Shown here in pieces: positions 1 to 9,540 of a stretch of 64,000 nucleotides of DNA. Numbering within the stretch: position 1 is the stretch's first letter; every line of letters starts with the position of its first letter. The notes beneath the pieces are model-generated. The model made no database searches. It was given only the letters and a program-made list of their open reading frames with translations, and was not told the origin of the DNA. The DNA comes from Pseudomonadota bacterium. Its GTDB lineage: Bacteria; Pseudomonadota; Gammaproteobacteria; Xanthomonadales; Rhodanobacteraceae. Where the stretch lies: positions 27,034-91,033 of the forward strand of contig JAKAEJ010000004.1 of the NCBI GenBank assembly GCA_021818335.1. The letters are read 5' to 3'. The position numbers were made by a program, and so were the translations under genes.

Positions 1-1
1 G

Positions 2-904
2 ACCGCTCGTTCTGATCAACCGCTCGCTCTGGTGACCGGTGCGCGCGGATTCACGGGTCGTTACGTGCGTGCCGAACTGGAGCGATCGGGCTATCGGGTG
101 ATGGGTGTCGTCCAGGAGGTCGCCCTGAACGATGAGATCACGCTGGACTTGCGTGATCGAGCTGTCGTCCTCGGTACATTGGCGCCAATGGCGCCTGATG
201 TGGTGGTGCACCTCGCGGGAATCCCTCTTGTGGCGCATGGGGACGCCGCGGCGCTTTATCAGACTAATCTTGTGGCCACACGAAATCTTCTGGAGGCGCT
301 TGCGCAATGCTCGGGGCCACCGCGTTCAGTGCTGCTGGCCAGCAGTGGTAACGTCTACGGGAACATTGGCGCGGAAGTGCTCGACGAGTCGATGGCCCCA
401 AGGCCAGCCAATGACTACGCCGTCAGCAAGCTGGCCATGGAGCACATGGCGAGGCTTTGGATGGAACGACTGCCGATCGTTATCGCGAGACCTTTCAATT
501 ACACGGGTGTTGGGCAGAGCGAGGATTTCCTGCTGCCGAAGATCGTGGGTCATTTTCGCCGTGGTGCGCGCGTGATCGAGCTTGGCAATACCCAAGTCGC
601 ACGTGACTTCAGCGATGTGCGCGAGGTTGCCCGCTGCTATCGCGGGCTGTTAGAAGTGCCAGCGGCCGCAGGTCGCACGTTCAACGTGTGTTCGGGCAGC
701 GTCACGGTGCTGGACGACGTTCTGGACATGATGCGTGCGTTGGCGGGCTATGCCATCGAAGTGCGTATCAATCCGGCGTTCGTTCGTGGCCAGGAGATTG
801 CCCGCCTGCGTGGCAGCAACGCACTCCTGCATGGCGTGCTTGGCGATGCACCAGGCACCATTCCCCTTGAAGCAACCCTGCGCTGGATGTACACGTCAAT
901 TTGA
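2..904 (+). CDS. NAD(P)-dependent sugar-nucleotide epimerase/dehydratase (5' truncated by window edge)
   Basis: Short-chain dehydrogenase of the extended epimerase/dehydratase type, acting in the cytoplasm on nucleotide sugars. The reading frame is open to the first bases of the window. The residues before the in-frame GTG at 32 (LALVTGARGFTG) form the first beta strand of the Rossmann fold, so the true start lies upstream and the gene is cut. The glycine motif TGARGFTG covers about nt 35-58. The catalytic Tyr-x-x-x-Lys is YAVSK, with Tyr at nt 416-418, and an upstream SSGNVYG carries the catalytic Ser/Thr. GDP-4-keto-6-deoxy-mannose reductases (Rmd) look similar, but the substrate cannot be fixed without the neighbouring sugar genes, which lie outside the window. 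It converges on the permease gene. Confidence 0.75.
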   Translation, partial: TARSDQPLALVTGARGFTGRYVRAELERSGYRVMGVVQEVALNDEITLDLRDRAVVLGTLAPMAPDVVVHLAGIPLVAHGDAAALYQTNLVATRNLLEALAQCSGPPRSVLLASSGNVYGNIGAEVLDESMAPRPANDYAVSKLAMEHMARLWMERLPIVIARPFNYTGVGQSEDFLLPKIVGHFRRGARVIELGNTQVARDFSDVREVARCYRGLLEVPAAAGRTFNVCSGSVTVLDDVLDMMRALAGYAIEVRINPAFVRGQEIARLRGSNALLHGVLGDAPGTIPLEATLRWMYTSI

Positions 905-958
905 GGCGCGGCGCCCCGGAGATCCGCATCGTGTGTCGGCACCGCAGCGCAATGCCGA

Positions 959-2608
959 TCATGGACTGGGTAGATCGCGCTCCTCGTCGGGATGCAGGGC
1001 GCGCTGATCCCAAGGGATCCCGAGCTCATCCTCGACCGCCGGAGTGCGCCAGCCACTTCGAACACCCCAGAGGTAAAAGACCATACCGACGCAAGCAACC
1101 ACCACGAGATCCCATCCATAGGGAATGTAGCCCTTGCCGCCGAACCGCGTGCTGCCGAGCCATGACAGCATCGCCATGACCGGAAGGTAGGCCAGCAGCC
1201 ACGACGCGCCGCGCAGGTGTCGTCGGAATCCGAACCAGCCGCCTCGCACTTGGTAATACGCGTACACGGGTAGGGCAACGACCATGAGCAGGATGATCTG
1301 CCCGGTGAGCGGCCAGCGGGCCCAGTACAGGAGTTCCGTCGACATGACGAAGGCAATGCCGGCGAGGACGGGCAATGCGGCAATGCGAAGGGGACGCGCG
1401 AGGTCGGGTGCAGTCCGACGCAGCGTCATCGCGCTCACGGGCCCCGTGAGATAACTGATGATCGTCGCCACGGAGATGACTGCCGCCAGCGTGCCCCATC
1501 CGCGGAAGAAAAACAGGAACAGGTAGGCAACCGCGAGGTCCAGCCACATGGCTGGCCGCGGGATGCCCCAGCGCGGATGGATGCGGCCGAACAGGCGCGG
1601 GAGGGTCCCATTCCGTTGCATGCCGACCAACATGCGCGCAGTCGTGGCCGTATAGGTGATGCCGGTTCCGCTAGGGCTGACGAACGCATCTGCGTACAGA
1701 AGCAGTGCCAGCCAGTTGAGGTTGACGAGCAGCGCAAGCTCGGCAAACGGTGACCGAAGATTGATGCCGTGCCAGCCGGCCCGGGCCAGCATGGCTGGCG
1801 GCACCGCCCCGATGTACGCGACCTGCAGGATGATGTAAATGACCGTGGCCAGCGCAATCGACGCGAGTATGGCGAACGGGATGCTGCGTCCGGGGTTGCG
1901 CGCCTCGCCCGCCAGGTTGACTGGACTCTGGAAACCGTTGAAAGAGAAGACGATACCAGCCGTGGCGACGGCCGTAAGGATCGACGCAAAGTTGAACGCA
2001 TGCGGGCCGCCATGGACGCCGACACTGAAATTCCCGCCGTGGAAGCCACTGGCGATGAGCGCAACGCCGGTGGTCGCCGGTATGACGAGCTTGACCCACG
2101 TGATCGCGGTATTCGAGCGTGCGAAAAGCTTGACGCTCCAGAAGTTCAACAGGAAGTACACAAGGACCAGAAGTGCAGCGATGATGAGGCCGGGCGGGGT
2201 CAATTGCCCGCTGCCACCCGGGTGGTGCACGAACAGGCCCTGCGCCCATGTGAATGGCCAGGAGGCCATGTACTGGACCGAAGCTTCGGCTTCCACGGGA
2301 ATCACCGAAACGATCGCAATCCAATTGGCCCATGCAGCGATGAAACCCACGAGGGATCCGTGCGAATAGTGGCCATAACGGACCATCCCCCCGGATTCGG
2401 GAAACATCGCGCCCAGCTCTGCGTAGGTCAGCGCGATGCTCGTGATGATCGCCGCGCCAAGAACCCATGCCCACACGGCCCCGGGGCCTGCGAGGCCAGC
2501 CGCGCGCCAAGCACCGAACAGCCAGCCAGAACCAATGATGGAGCCAAGTCCAGTGAACATGAGGGCCAGCGCGCCGACATTCCGGCGTGGCGTCGGATCA
2601 TTCTGCAT
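959..2608 (-). CDS. APC-superfamily amino-acid permease
   Basis: Inner-membrane amino-acid transporter of 549 residues with about 12-13 hydrophobic segments. The first helix carries the substrate-site glycine motif (GSIIGSGWLFG, residues about 22-32) typical of the amino acid-polyamine-organocation family. The C-terminal 30 residues are charged and probably cytoplasmic. It follows the L-serine dehydratase gene on the same strand with a 173-base gap, so serine or a related small amino acid is a reasonable substrate; that is inference from context only. A GACAAT -10-like hexamer and an inverted repeat lie in the gap, so it may also have its own promoter. The start ATG follows a GGGAG-like ribosome site in the reverse strand. 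Confidence 0.9.
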   Translation of the reverse strand: MQNDPTPRRNVGALALMFTGLGSIIGSGWLFGAWRAAGLAGPGAVWAWVLGAAIITSIALTYAELGAMFPESGGMVRYGHYSHGSLVGFIAAWANWIAIVSVIPVEAEASVQYMASWPFTWAQGLFVHHPGGSGQLTPPGLIIAALLVLVYFLLNFWSVKLFARSNTAITWVKLVIPATTGVALIASGFHGGNFSVGVHGGPHAFNFASILTAVATAGIVFSFNGFQSPVNLAGEARNPGRSIPFAILASIALATVIYIILQVAYIGAVPPAMLARAGWHGINLRSPFAELALLVNLNWLALLLYADAFVSPSGTGITYTATTARMLVGMQRNGTLPRLFGRIHPRWGIPRPAMWLDLAVAYLFLFFFRGWGTLAAVISVATIISYLTGPVSAMTLRRTAPDLARPLRIAALPVLAGIAFVMSTELLYWARWPLTGQIILLMVVALPVYAYYQVRGGWFGFRRHLRGASWLLAYLPVMAMLSWLGSTRFGGKGYIPYGWDLVVVACVGMVFYLWGVRSGWRTPAVEDELGIPWDQRALHPDEERDLPSP

Positions 2609-2661
2609 TGGGTGCTCCCAAGTCGCACGCTCGGAGGAAACCGGCGCATCGCTATCGGGAC

Positions 2662-2698
2662 ATTGTCGCAGCAGCGGTCCGGACTGTCAGTGGTCCGG
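2662..2698 (-). promoter_or_regulatory. possible promoter and operator of the permease gene
   Basis: On the minus strand GACAAT (2667-2662) is a possible -10 box about 54 bases before the permease ATG. An inverted repeat CCGGAC-N8-GTCCGG occupies 2679-2698, where the -35 region would fall. No good -35 hexamer is visible. It could instead be a weak hairpin in a sdaA-permease transcript. Confidence 0.3.
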
Positions 2699-2781
2699 TT
2701 CGGATTGTCGATCTGTGCGTGCTGTCGGATGTGGAACGATGGGATGTCCCGATATCGTCGGGTGTCTCGCCCCTTGGCTAT

Positions 2782-4164
<1,383 letters not shown>

Positions 4165-4190
4165 AGGCGTTTGTCACAGGGAATTCGCGT

Positions 4191-4196
4191 ATTGTA
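4191..4196 (-). promoter_or_regulatory. sdaA promoter -10 box
   Basis: TACAAT on the minus strand, 26 bases before the sdaA ATG, placing a transcription start near 4184 and a leader of about 20 bases. No convincing -35 is seen. Same hexamer as before pyrH, the WGR-domain gene and tRNA-Thr. Confidence 0.4.
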
Positions 4197-4224
4197 GGCG
4201 CCAGGCTTTCCTCGGTGCCCCGCA

Positions 4225-4473
4225 ATGCAGCAGCTCACGCTCTTTCGTCGCGAAGCCTGCTTGCTGTGTGCACTGGCAGAGGAGTTGCTGCGCGATCAAG
4301 ACCTGTCCTACGCGACCCGCGATGTCGAATCCGATCCCGACCTCGAGACCCGCTATGGCGCCCGGATACCGGTCGTCATGCGCGCCGACGGGGCGGAGTT
4401 GGGTTGGCCGTTTGACACTGCGGCCCTACGGAACTTCGTGGCGGTCCAGCGGATCGGGGATCCGGCTGGCTGA
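4225..4473 (+). CDS. glutaredoxin-like small thioredoxin-fold protein
   Basis: An 82-residue cytoplasmic protein with the minimal thioredoxin fold of the DUF836/glutaredoxin-like family. The redox motif is CLLC at residues 12-15 after the first strand (LTLFRREAC), followed by a helix. The cis-proline segment RIPVVM at about 47-52 is typical of this fold. The ATG was chosen because the fold begins directly after it; there is no strong ribosome site. It is divergent from sdaA across a 60-base gap. Partner and substrate are unknown; disulfide or mixed-disulfide reduction is inferred from the motif. Confidence 0.7.
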   Translation: MQQLTLFRREACLLCALAEELLRDQDLSYATRDVESDPDLETRYGARIPVVMRADGAELGWPFDTAALRNFVAVQRIGDPAG

Positions 4474-4696
4474 GTCGCCCCGCGAGTACCGGGGATCGGG
4501 CGTGGCGATGGATGGATGGCGTTCGGGTCGGCCCGGAGCTTGGCAATGGTCCGTGGCCAGCGCCGACTCCTGCGACGAGGCGCCAAGCCCTGCGCGATTT
4601 CGATGGCCACGATAGTTGCGGTCGGGCGATGGAGGGTGCCCCGGGGCCTGCTGTGCGCGGAGGGGCGGTAGCCGGGGTTTTGCGGGGATGCGCCGC

Positions 4697-4702
4697 TACA
4701 CT
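4697..4702 (+). promoter_or_regulatory. birA promoter -10 box, leaderless arrangement
   Basis: TACACT followed by only six bases and then the ATG at 4709. A start of transcription seven bases downstream of the hexamer would fall on the A of that ATG, predicting a leaderless mRNA. No Shine-Dalgarno precedes the ATG, which agrees. Confidence 0.4.
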
Positions 4703-4708
4703 GTGGGC

Positions 4709-5677
4709 ATGGGTGAACGTGATGTATTGATGCGCCTCGCAGCTGGTGAGACTTGTTCAGGCGCCTTGCTGGCTCGGGAACTCGGCGTGAGCCGGGCCGC
4801 GGTCTGGAAGCAGATCCAGGCGCTGCGTGCGGATGGCGTGCCGATCGAGGCCCATGCCGGTTCCGGCTATCGATTGGCCCACCCGCTGAAGCTGCTCGAT
4901 TTGGCCGCGCTGCGTGGCGCACTGACTCCGACGTTGGCATCTCGTTGGCCGCATATCGAGGTGCATTGGCAGTTGGATTCGACGTCGAGCGAGTTGCAGC
5001 GGCGCGAGCCCGAGTTGCCGTCCGGGAGCGTGATCCTGGCCGAGCGGCAGACGGCTGGGCGTGGTCGGCGTGGCCGGAAGTGGTTGGCACCGCCAGCCAT
5101 GGGCCTGACGTTTTCGTTGCTCTGGCGCTTTGAGAAGGGTTTCGCGGCCTTGGCGGGATTGTCCCTCGTCGTGGGCATTGCCCTGGCCGAGACCCTGCGT
5201 GCCATGGGGGCGCATGCGGTCGCATTGAAGTGGCCCAATGACGTGCAACATGATGGCCGCAAGCTGGCAGGCATTCTGGTGGAGCTTGGTGGCGATTTCC
5301 TCGGACCCTGCTTTGCCGTAATCGGCATGGGCCTCAACGTGTGGCTGCCGCAGGAGGTGCGGATCCAGGCTGGCCAGGCGGTCGCCGATATGGTCGAAGC
5401 CTGCGATGGGACCGTGCCTGATCGCAACCGGCTGGCCGGCGCGTTGCTCGTCGCGCTGGCTGAGGCGCTGGAACTCTTCGCTCGCGAGGGGTTTGCCCCT
5501 TTCCAAGCGCGCTATGTCGAGCTTGATGTGCTTGCCGGACGGGAGCTGACCGTGCACAAGGACAGCGAGTCGTTCCGGGCGTTGGCATGTGGCGTCGATT
5601 CGCGTGGTGCGCTGCGTGTGCGGCGTGGCATGGATGCGCTAGTGCTCGATAGCGCCGAAGTGTCGGTGCGGCCATGA
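4709..5677 (+). CDS. birA: biotin-[acetyl-CoA-carboxylase] ligase / biotin operon repressor
   Basis: Bifunctional BirA: activates biotin to biotinyl-AMP and transfers it to the biotin carboxyl carrier protein, and can bind DNA. From the ATG at 4709 it is 322 residues. An N-terminal winged helix occupies about 1-60 (LARELGVSRAAVWKQI). The ligase domain carries the adenylate loop GRGRRGRKW at about 117-125 and the catalytic-site KWPNDV further on. In-frame ATGs at 4616 and 4688 would add residues without homology character, and the TACACT box lies between 4688 and 4709, so 4709 is preferred. The stop overlaps the start of coaX (ATGA), implying translational coupling; birA-coaX pairing is common in related bacteria. 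Confidence 0.93.
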   Translation: MGERDVLMRLAAGETCSGALLARELGVSRAAVWKQIQALRADGVPIEAHAGSGYRLAHPLKLLDLAALRGALTPTLASRWPHIEVHWQLDSTSSELQRREPELPSGSVILAERQTAGRGRRGRKWLAPPAMGLTFSLLWRFEKGFAALAGLSLVVGIALAETLRAMGAHAVALKWPNDVQHDGRKLAGILVELGGDFLGPCFAVIGMGLNVWLPQEVRIQAGQAVADMVEACDGTVPDRNRLAGALLVALAEALELFAREGFAPFQARYVELDVLAGRELTVHKDSESFRALACGVDSRGALRVRRGMDALVLDSAEVSVRP

Positions 5678-6429
5678 GGCTTCTTGTTGATCTCGGCAAC
5701 ACGCGTCTTAAATGGATGCTGGCAGATGGCACCGCGGTGCGTGGCCGATCCGTTTCCATGGCTTGGGATGAGGCGGATTTCGAGGCCCGACTAGAGGCGT
5801 TGCTGGCCGTGGTGCCTCCCGTCGTGTCGATCTGGATCGCCAGTGTCGCTGGGCCGGCGCGAGAAGCTCGGGTTTGCGAGGCGCTGCGCCGGCGGTTCGG
5901 GATCGAGCCACGGATGGCGGTCGCTGCGTCCGAACTGTGTGGCATCCGGCTTGCCTACCGCGAACCGGAGCGAATGGGCATCGACCGCGTGCTGGCGCTG
6001 GTGGCGGTCCAGGCGTCAGGCTATGCGCCCTGTGTTTTGGCTGGTCTTGGAACCGCGTTGACCCTCGATGCGTTGGCGAGCAATGGACAGCATCTGGGCG
6101 GGTTGATCGTTGCGGGTCCGGAATTGATGCAAAAGGCGCTCGTTGATGCGGCTGGCCGCGTGACGATTCGGCGAGAAGGTCGGGTTGGCTGGTTTGCCGA
6201 CAACACCGACGATGCGATCGCAGGTGGTTCCTGGCTAGCGACTGCAGCCCTTGTCGAGCGCTTTTATGAGGAGTCAGCGAAGACTCTGGGACTGGTGCCA
6301 CGGCTAATCCTGACCGGTGGCGCCGCGCCGCGATTGCAGCCGCTGCTTCGAATCGCGGCCATTGAAATGCCTGATGGCGTCTTGCGCGGGCTGGCAATCC
6401 TTGCCCAACGCCCCACTCAAAAGGCCTGA
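5674..6429 (+). CDS. coaX: type III pantothenate kinase
   Basis: Phosphorylates pantothenate with ATP, the first step of coenzyme A synthesis. This is the CoaX class, an ASKHA-fold enzyme not inhibited by CoA. It has 251 residues, usual for the family. Visible motifs are the N-terminal phosphate loop LLVDLGNTRLKW, the substrate/metal segment GIDRVLAL near the middle, and the second glycine loop GLGTALTLD. Its ATG overlaps the birA stop by four bases, so the two are one operon. The following SPOR-domain gene starts 195 bases later and seems to have its own promoter. No other pantothenate kinase gene is in the window. Confidence 0.93.
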   Translation: MRLLVDLGNTRLKWMLADGTAVRGRSVSMAWDEADFEARLEALLAVVPPVVSIWIASVAGPAREARVCEALRRRFGIEPRMAVAASELCGIRLAYREPERMGIDRVLALVAVQASGYAPCVLAGLGTALTLDALASNGQHLGGLIVAGPELMQKALVDAAGRVTIRREGRVGWFADNTDDAIAGGSWLATAALVERFYEESAKTLGLVPRLILTGGAAPRLQPLLRIAAIEMPDGVLRGLAILAQRPTQKA

Positions 6430-6612
6430 GGGTTATCGCTAGCTGCGGGCCCCTGCGCCATGATCGGCCGGTCCAGTCGGCGGCGGCATGTGCGCGGAAG
6501 CTTGATTCAAGTGCCGGTTGCAGCTGCGACGTTCAACGGCCGGGAGAGACTTCGCGCCCGCAGGCACCGGACGCGCTGGTGAGGGCATGCCTGGGCCTTC
6601 GGCGGACTTAGC

Positions 6613-6618
6613 TAGAAT
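6613..6618 (+). promoter_or_regulatory. -10 box of the SPOR-protein gene, leaderless arrangement
   Basis: TAGAAT six bases before the GTG start at 6625. The expected transcription start coincides with the GTG, as for birA and uvrB. Confidence 0.35.
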
Positions 6619-6624
6619 GCGCCG

Positions 6625-7278
6625 GTGACCGGCCTGCGCCTGACCGTGCTGATCTTGTTCGTGGCCAATGTTGCGGCGGCAGCGCTGATTGTCTTGCGCA
6701 TGCATGTTCCGCAGCCGCCATTGGCTGTTCGCGTGCCCGGTGTTCCGGCATTGCGCCTCCTTCAGGATGCACCGGATGGACGCGCGTCCACGCCAACTCC
6801 GCGGCTCTTGGCGCCGCAGGTCGCCGTGCGTTGCCTGAAGGTAGGTCCTTTCACGACGCAGGCTGAAATGCGGCTGGCCTTTGCGGCGCTTAGCCCGCAC
6901 GTCGGACAAATACAGTATACGGTCGCCGATTCGGCCGTGTCGCGCGGCTGGTGGGTGTATTTGAGTGCACCCAATCGCGCGGAGGCGTTGTCGAAGGCCC
7001 GAGCGCTTTCCACGCACGGCGTGCGCGATTACTACGTGATCACGGCGGGGGAGCAGCAGAACAGCATTTCGCTGGGGCTGTTCCAGGATCCTGCGAATGC
7101 ACGAAGAAGGCTGATGCAGATCCGCGCCCTGGGCTTTGCAGCGCAGTTGCGCCAGCGCGTCGAGCAGGTTCCACAGTACTACATTGAATTTGCGCTTCCG
7201 TCGCAGCCTGGATTCACCTGGCAGCGTTACGTTGCCCATCCCGATATATTGGTGGCGCGGAGCCTCGCTTGTGGGTGA
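6625..7278 (+). CDS. membrane-anchored SPOR-like domain protein
   Basis: A 217-residue protein with an N-terminal membrane helix (residues about 5-25) and a periplasmic remainder. The remainder holds a Pro/Ala-rich linker and two segments resembling SPOR-domain half repeats: LKVGPFTTQAEM at about 72-83, and GLFQDPANARR, followed by a leucine-rich helix, at about 151-178. SPOR domains bind denuded glycan strands of peptidoglycan at division septa. A gene of this kind next to birA-coaX is usual in Xanthomonas relatives. The start is GTG, chosen because the -10-like TAGAAT sits just before it and no earlier start fits. The exact role is not known. Confidence 0.72.
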   Translation: MTGLRLTVLILFVANVAAAALIVLRMHVPQPPLAVRVPGVPALRLLQDAPDGRASTPTPRLLAPQVAVRCLKVGPFTTQAEMRLAFAALSPHVGQIQYTVADSAVSRGWWVYLSAPNRAEALSKARALSTHGVRDYYVITAGEQQNSISLGLFQDPANARRRLMQIRALGFAAQLRQRVEQVPQYYIEFALPSQPGFTWQRYVAHPDILVARSLACG

Positions 7279-7326
7279 GGGTCTTCCGTTTCTGGCTGGC
7301 GAGCATGATGAACGCGCTGAGCTCGT

Positions 7327-7332
7327 TACAAT
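7327..7332 (+). promoter_or_regulatory. tRNA-Thr promoter -10 box
   Basis: TACAAT ends ten bases before the first base of the tRNA, fitting transcription start a few bases upstream of the mature 5' end. No clear -35 is visible. Confidence 0.5.
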
Positions 7333-7341
7333 GCACGGCAT

Positions 7342-7417
7342 GCCGGCATAGCTCAGTTGGTAGAGCAACCGCCTTGTAAGCGGTAGGTCGCGTGTTCGAG
7401 TCACGCTGCCGGCACCA
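7342..7417 (+). tRNA. tRNA-Thr (anticodon TGT)
   Basis: All four arms fold. The acceptor is GCCGGCA (7342-7348) with TGCCGGC (7407-7413). The D arm contains GCTCAGTTGGTAGAGC. The anticodon stem ACCGC/GCGGT closes loop CTTGTAA with anticodon TGT at 7375-7377 (reads ACA, threonine). The T arm is GCGTG/CACGC with loop TTCGAGT. Discriminator A is followed by an encoded CCA. Confidence 0.97.
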
Positions 7418-7457
7418 AAGACGGTCGATCGCCGACCCAGAGGGATCGACTCGTCTT
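7418..7457 (+). terminator. hairpin directly after tRNA-Thr
   Basis: AAGACG-GTCGATC pairs with GATCGAC-T-CGTCTT: 13 base pairs with one bulged T and a 13-base loop, starting on the first base after CCA. It ends in CTT with no longer T run. Likely terminator or 3' processing hairpin. Confidence 0.55.
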
Positions 7458-7548
7458 GCGGCAGCGGGGCGTGATCCCAGCAGCGGCAGCGGTCATGGCT
7501 TTCGCGAGCCGCGCGAGCCGGCTAAACCCGGTCGTTGGTCGAGGGTGG

Positions 7549-7812
7549 CTACTTCAGATAGCTGCGCAGAACGGTCATTACCGGGGCAATTTCACTCTCT
7601 CTCTGACCGTCGAGGTCGATATGTGAGCGGATGTGGCCTTCGAGCACCTCGAGCATGAGACCGTTGATGGCGCCCCGCACGGCGGCCAGCTGTTGAAGGA
7701 CGTCGCTGCATTCCGGCGTGCCGGCAGCCAACGTGCGTTCAAGGGAGGCGATCTGGCCGCCAATGCGTCTGACCCGAGCGAGGAGCCTTTTGTCTTGGGC
7801 AACGTGCGACAT
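7549..7812 (-). CDS. RcnR/DmeR-type Co(II)/Ni(II)-sensing repressor (CsoR/RcnR family)
   Basis: An 87-residue all-helical repressor of the CsoR/RcnR/FrmR family. The N-terminus MSH and residues His3, Cys35, His60 and His64 reproduce the cobalt/nickel ligand set of E. coli RcnR, while the FrmR-like core (VLQQLAAVRGAINGLM at 38-53) is conserved. This points to a Co/Ni sensor rather than a copper sensor (CsoR uses Cys-His-Cys) or formaldehyde sensor. A longer frame back to 7959 overlaps the divergent exporter gene and is rejected; the ATG at 7812 places His3 correctly. It is divergent from the cation exporter gene, with a palindromic operator between them, so metal should release repression of both. 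Confidence 0.88.
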   Translation of the reverse strand: MSHVAQDKRLLARVRRIGGQIASLERTLAAGTPECSDVLQQLAAVRGAINGLMLEVLEGHIRSHIDLDGQRESEIAPVMTVLRSYLK

Positions 7813-7822
7813 GATTGAGCCG

Positions 7823-7850
7823 TTGGGTATACTGGTACCCAGTATATGAT
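7823..7850. promoter_or_regulatory. divergent promoter region with RcnR-type operator
   Basis: Perfect inverted repeat TATACTGG-TAC-CCAGTATA at 7828-7846. It contains TACT-N7-AGTA, the half-site pattern and spacing known for RcnR-type operators. It lies between a weak -35 (TTGGGT, 7823) and TATGAT at 7845-7850, a -10 for the exporter gene, so bound repressor would block polymerase. Confidence 0.68.
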
Positions 7851-7865
7851 CCGGCGAGGACATCC

Positions 7866-8801
7866 GTGGCCGTGACGACGTCATCCGCTGCCGGACATAG
7901 CCATGCGTTCCATGCGGGAAACGCGAGGGGCGAGCGGCGAACGCGCATCGTCGTCGCAATTACGGCGATCATGATGGTGGTCGAGATCGTCGGAGGCTAT
8001 GCACTTAATTCGATGGCGCTGCTGGCGGATGGCTGGCACATGAGCTCGCACACCCTGGCGATGGGATTGTCCTTGCTGGCCTATGTGGCAGCTCGGCGCT
8101 ACGCGACCGATCCGCGTTTGGCTTTTGGAACTTGGAAGATCGAGATATTGGGTGGCTTCAGTAGCGCCATCCTGCTGGCGGTCGTGGCCGCGCTCATGCT
8201 GTTCCAGTCGCTTGATCGACTCTTGACGCCGTCCCCAATCCATTATAGCGAAGCCATACCGATCGCCGTCTTGGGTCTTGTCGTCAATGCCGTTTGTGCG
8301 TGGCTACTTCGCGACGGCGATCATCACCACGCGCATGCGCATGCGCGTGGTGATGCGCACCATCATCACGATGTGAACCTGCGGTCGGCTTATGTCCATG
8401 TCATCGCCGACGCCGCGACGTCCCTGCTTGCGATAGGCGCACTCCTGGGTGGGAAGTATCTGGGCGCCTTTTGGCTGGATCCTGCGATGGGGGTTCTGGG
8501 GGCGATTCTTGTCGCTCGTTGGTCATTCGCGCTGATGCGTGAATCCGGGCGAATCCTGCTCGATGCGGAAATGGATGCACCCGTCGTGCAGGAAATTCGC
8601 GATGTTGTCCATGAGTCCTTGCCGGACGCGCGGATCACCGACCTCCATGTCTGGCGCGTGGCACACGACGGCTACGCGTGCATTCTGGGTCTTTCGGTTA
8701 CCGAAGAACTATCACCCGATGATGTGCGTCGGCATCTTTCGGTTCACGACGAGCTGGTTCATGTGACGGTTGAGGTGACCTTGACGGGCAAGTCAGCATG
8801 A
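7866..8801 (+). CDS. dmeF: cation diffusion facilitator exporter (DmeF-type, Co/Ni/Zn)
   Basis: Inner-membrane proton/divalent-metal antiporter of 311 residues with six transmembrane helices. The metal site motif of helix 2 is LLADGWHMSSH, the Asp-x-x-His form seen in DmeF-like transporters. A cytoplasmic histidine-rich loop (DHHHAHAHARGDAHHHH) lies between helices 4 and 5. The C-terminal cytoplasmic domain contains ITDLHVWRVAHDG. The GTG at 7866 was chosen because GCGAGGA lies 5-6 bases upstream; the frame extends to 7815, but that segment holds the promoter. The divergent RcnR-like repressor with a Co/Ni ligand set suggests the main substrate is cobalt or nickel, as in dmeRF systems. Confidence 0.9.
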   Translation: MAVTTSSAAGHSHAFHAGNARGERRTRIVVAITAIMMVVEIVGGYALNSMALLADGWHMSSHTLAMGLSLLAYVAARRYATDPRLAFGTWKIEILGGFSSAILLAVVAALMLFQSLDRLLTPSPIHYSEAIPIAVLGLVVNAVCAWLLRDGDHHHAHAHARGDAHHHHDVNLRSAYVHVIADAATSLLAIGALLGGKYLGAFWLDPAMGVLGAILVARWSFALMRESGRILLDAEMDAPVVQEIRDVVHESLPDARITDLHVWRVAHDGYACILGLSVTEELSPDDVRRHLSVHDELVHVTVEVTLTGKSA

Positions 8802-9178
8802 GTTGATCGCCCCAGGCAACGTACCAAATCCATGGTTGGGACTTTTCGCAAACTGATACGAATCGACTCGATGATGAAGCTCTGCCTCGTCGAAATGGAA
8901 ATCACTTGCAGCCTGCGCGCGTCGATGGAATGAACGGAAGCCGGCAGCGCTGAATTCGGGGCAGCGTCCGGCACCGAGGCGTTGAACAGCGGTCCATGCG
9001 GCGATTCGTCGGAGCCTGATCGACGGGCTGAATGGATCGGGTGGCTGGACCTGCCCAAAGTAGACGTCAAGTTGGTGGCAGGACGGCGAATGGGCCATCA
9101 TGGGCAACACGAGCGTGAGCGTGGCCAGGGCTGCGATGGCTGTTGATTGCTCTGCCGACGACCAAACGGGCCGAATCG
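8802..9178. other. 377-base region without a convincing gene
   Basis: Between the exporter and the Hpt-like gene. No plus-strand frame has gene character. One minus-strand frame is open across it and includes a hydrophobic stretch, but has no start codon in a sensible place (see rejected items). No hairpin or promoter could be defended. Confidence 0.3.
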
Positions 9179-9505
9179 ATGGTTCATGACGATGGCGAGG
9201 ACTACGAGGCGCGTTTCGCGGCGCTGGCGAACGAGTTTGCGCGGACATTGCCGGGCAAACATGCCGCCTTGGCGGCCGAATGGAACGACTGGCGGCGTGG
9301 TAATCCGGAGGCTCGCGCGCGGCTGCAGGCGATGGTGCATCGGCTTGGCGGAGCAGCGGATAATTACGGCTACGTGGCCGTCGGGGAAGCGGCGCGGCGT
9401 CTGGATGCGCTGCTGATCCCGCGACTGGGTGCATTGCCGGATGCGGTCGAACCGGCCTTGGCGGCACTTCTGCATGCGTTCGGGCTACCGCCTGAACCCA
9501 TCTGA
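9179..9505 (+). CDS. Hpt-like phosphotransfer domain protein
   Basis: A 108-residue soluble, largely helical protein. The segment VHRLGGAADNYGY (about 58-70) resembles the histidine box of Hpt phosphotransfer domains: the phospho-accepting His is present, but the usual Lys two positions before the glycine pair region (HxLKG) is Gly. It could therefore be a genuine single-domain Hpt protein with a relaxed motif or a non-phosphorylated relative. The ATG at 9179 is preferred over the frame start at 9143 because the added residues have no helical character. No histidine kinase or response regulator is adjacent; a diguanylate cyclase lies 1.2 kb downstream. Function is inferred from the motif only. 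Confidence 0.6.
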   Translation: MVHDDGEDYEARFAALANEFARTLPGKHAALAAEWNDWRRGNPEARARLQAMVHRLGGAADNYGYVAVGEAARRLDALLIPRLGALPDAVEPALAALLHAFGLPPEPI

Positions 9506-9540
9506 TTGCTTGGTGCGCAGCATTTTGCAAAGGAGTTCGT

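Noticed and set aside
8793..9142. Minus-strand frame with a hydrophobic stretch that resembles a signal sequence
   Set aside because: No start codon before the hydrophobic part apart from one inside it; no ribosome site; no family pattern; partly antisense to the real Hpt-like gene.
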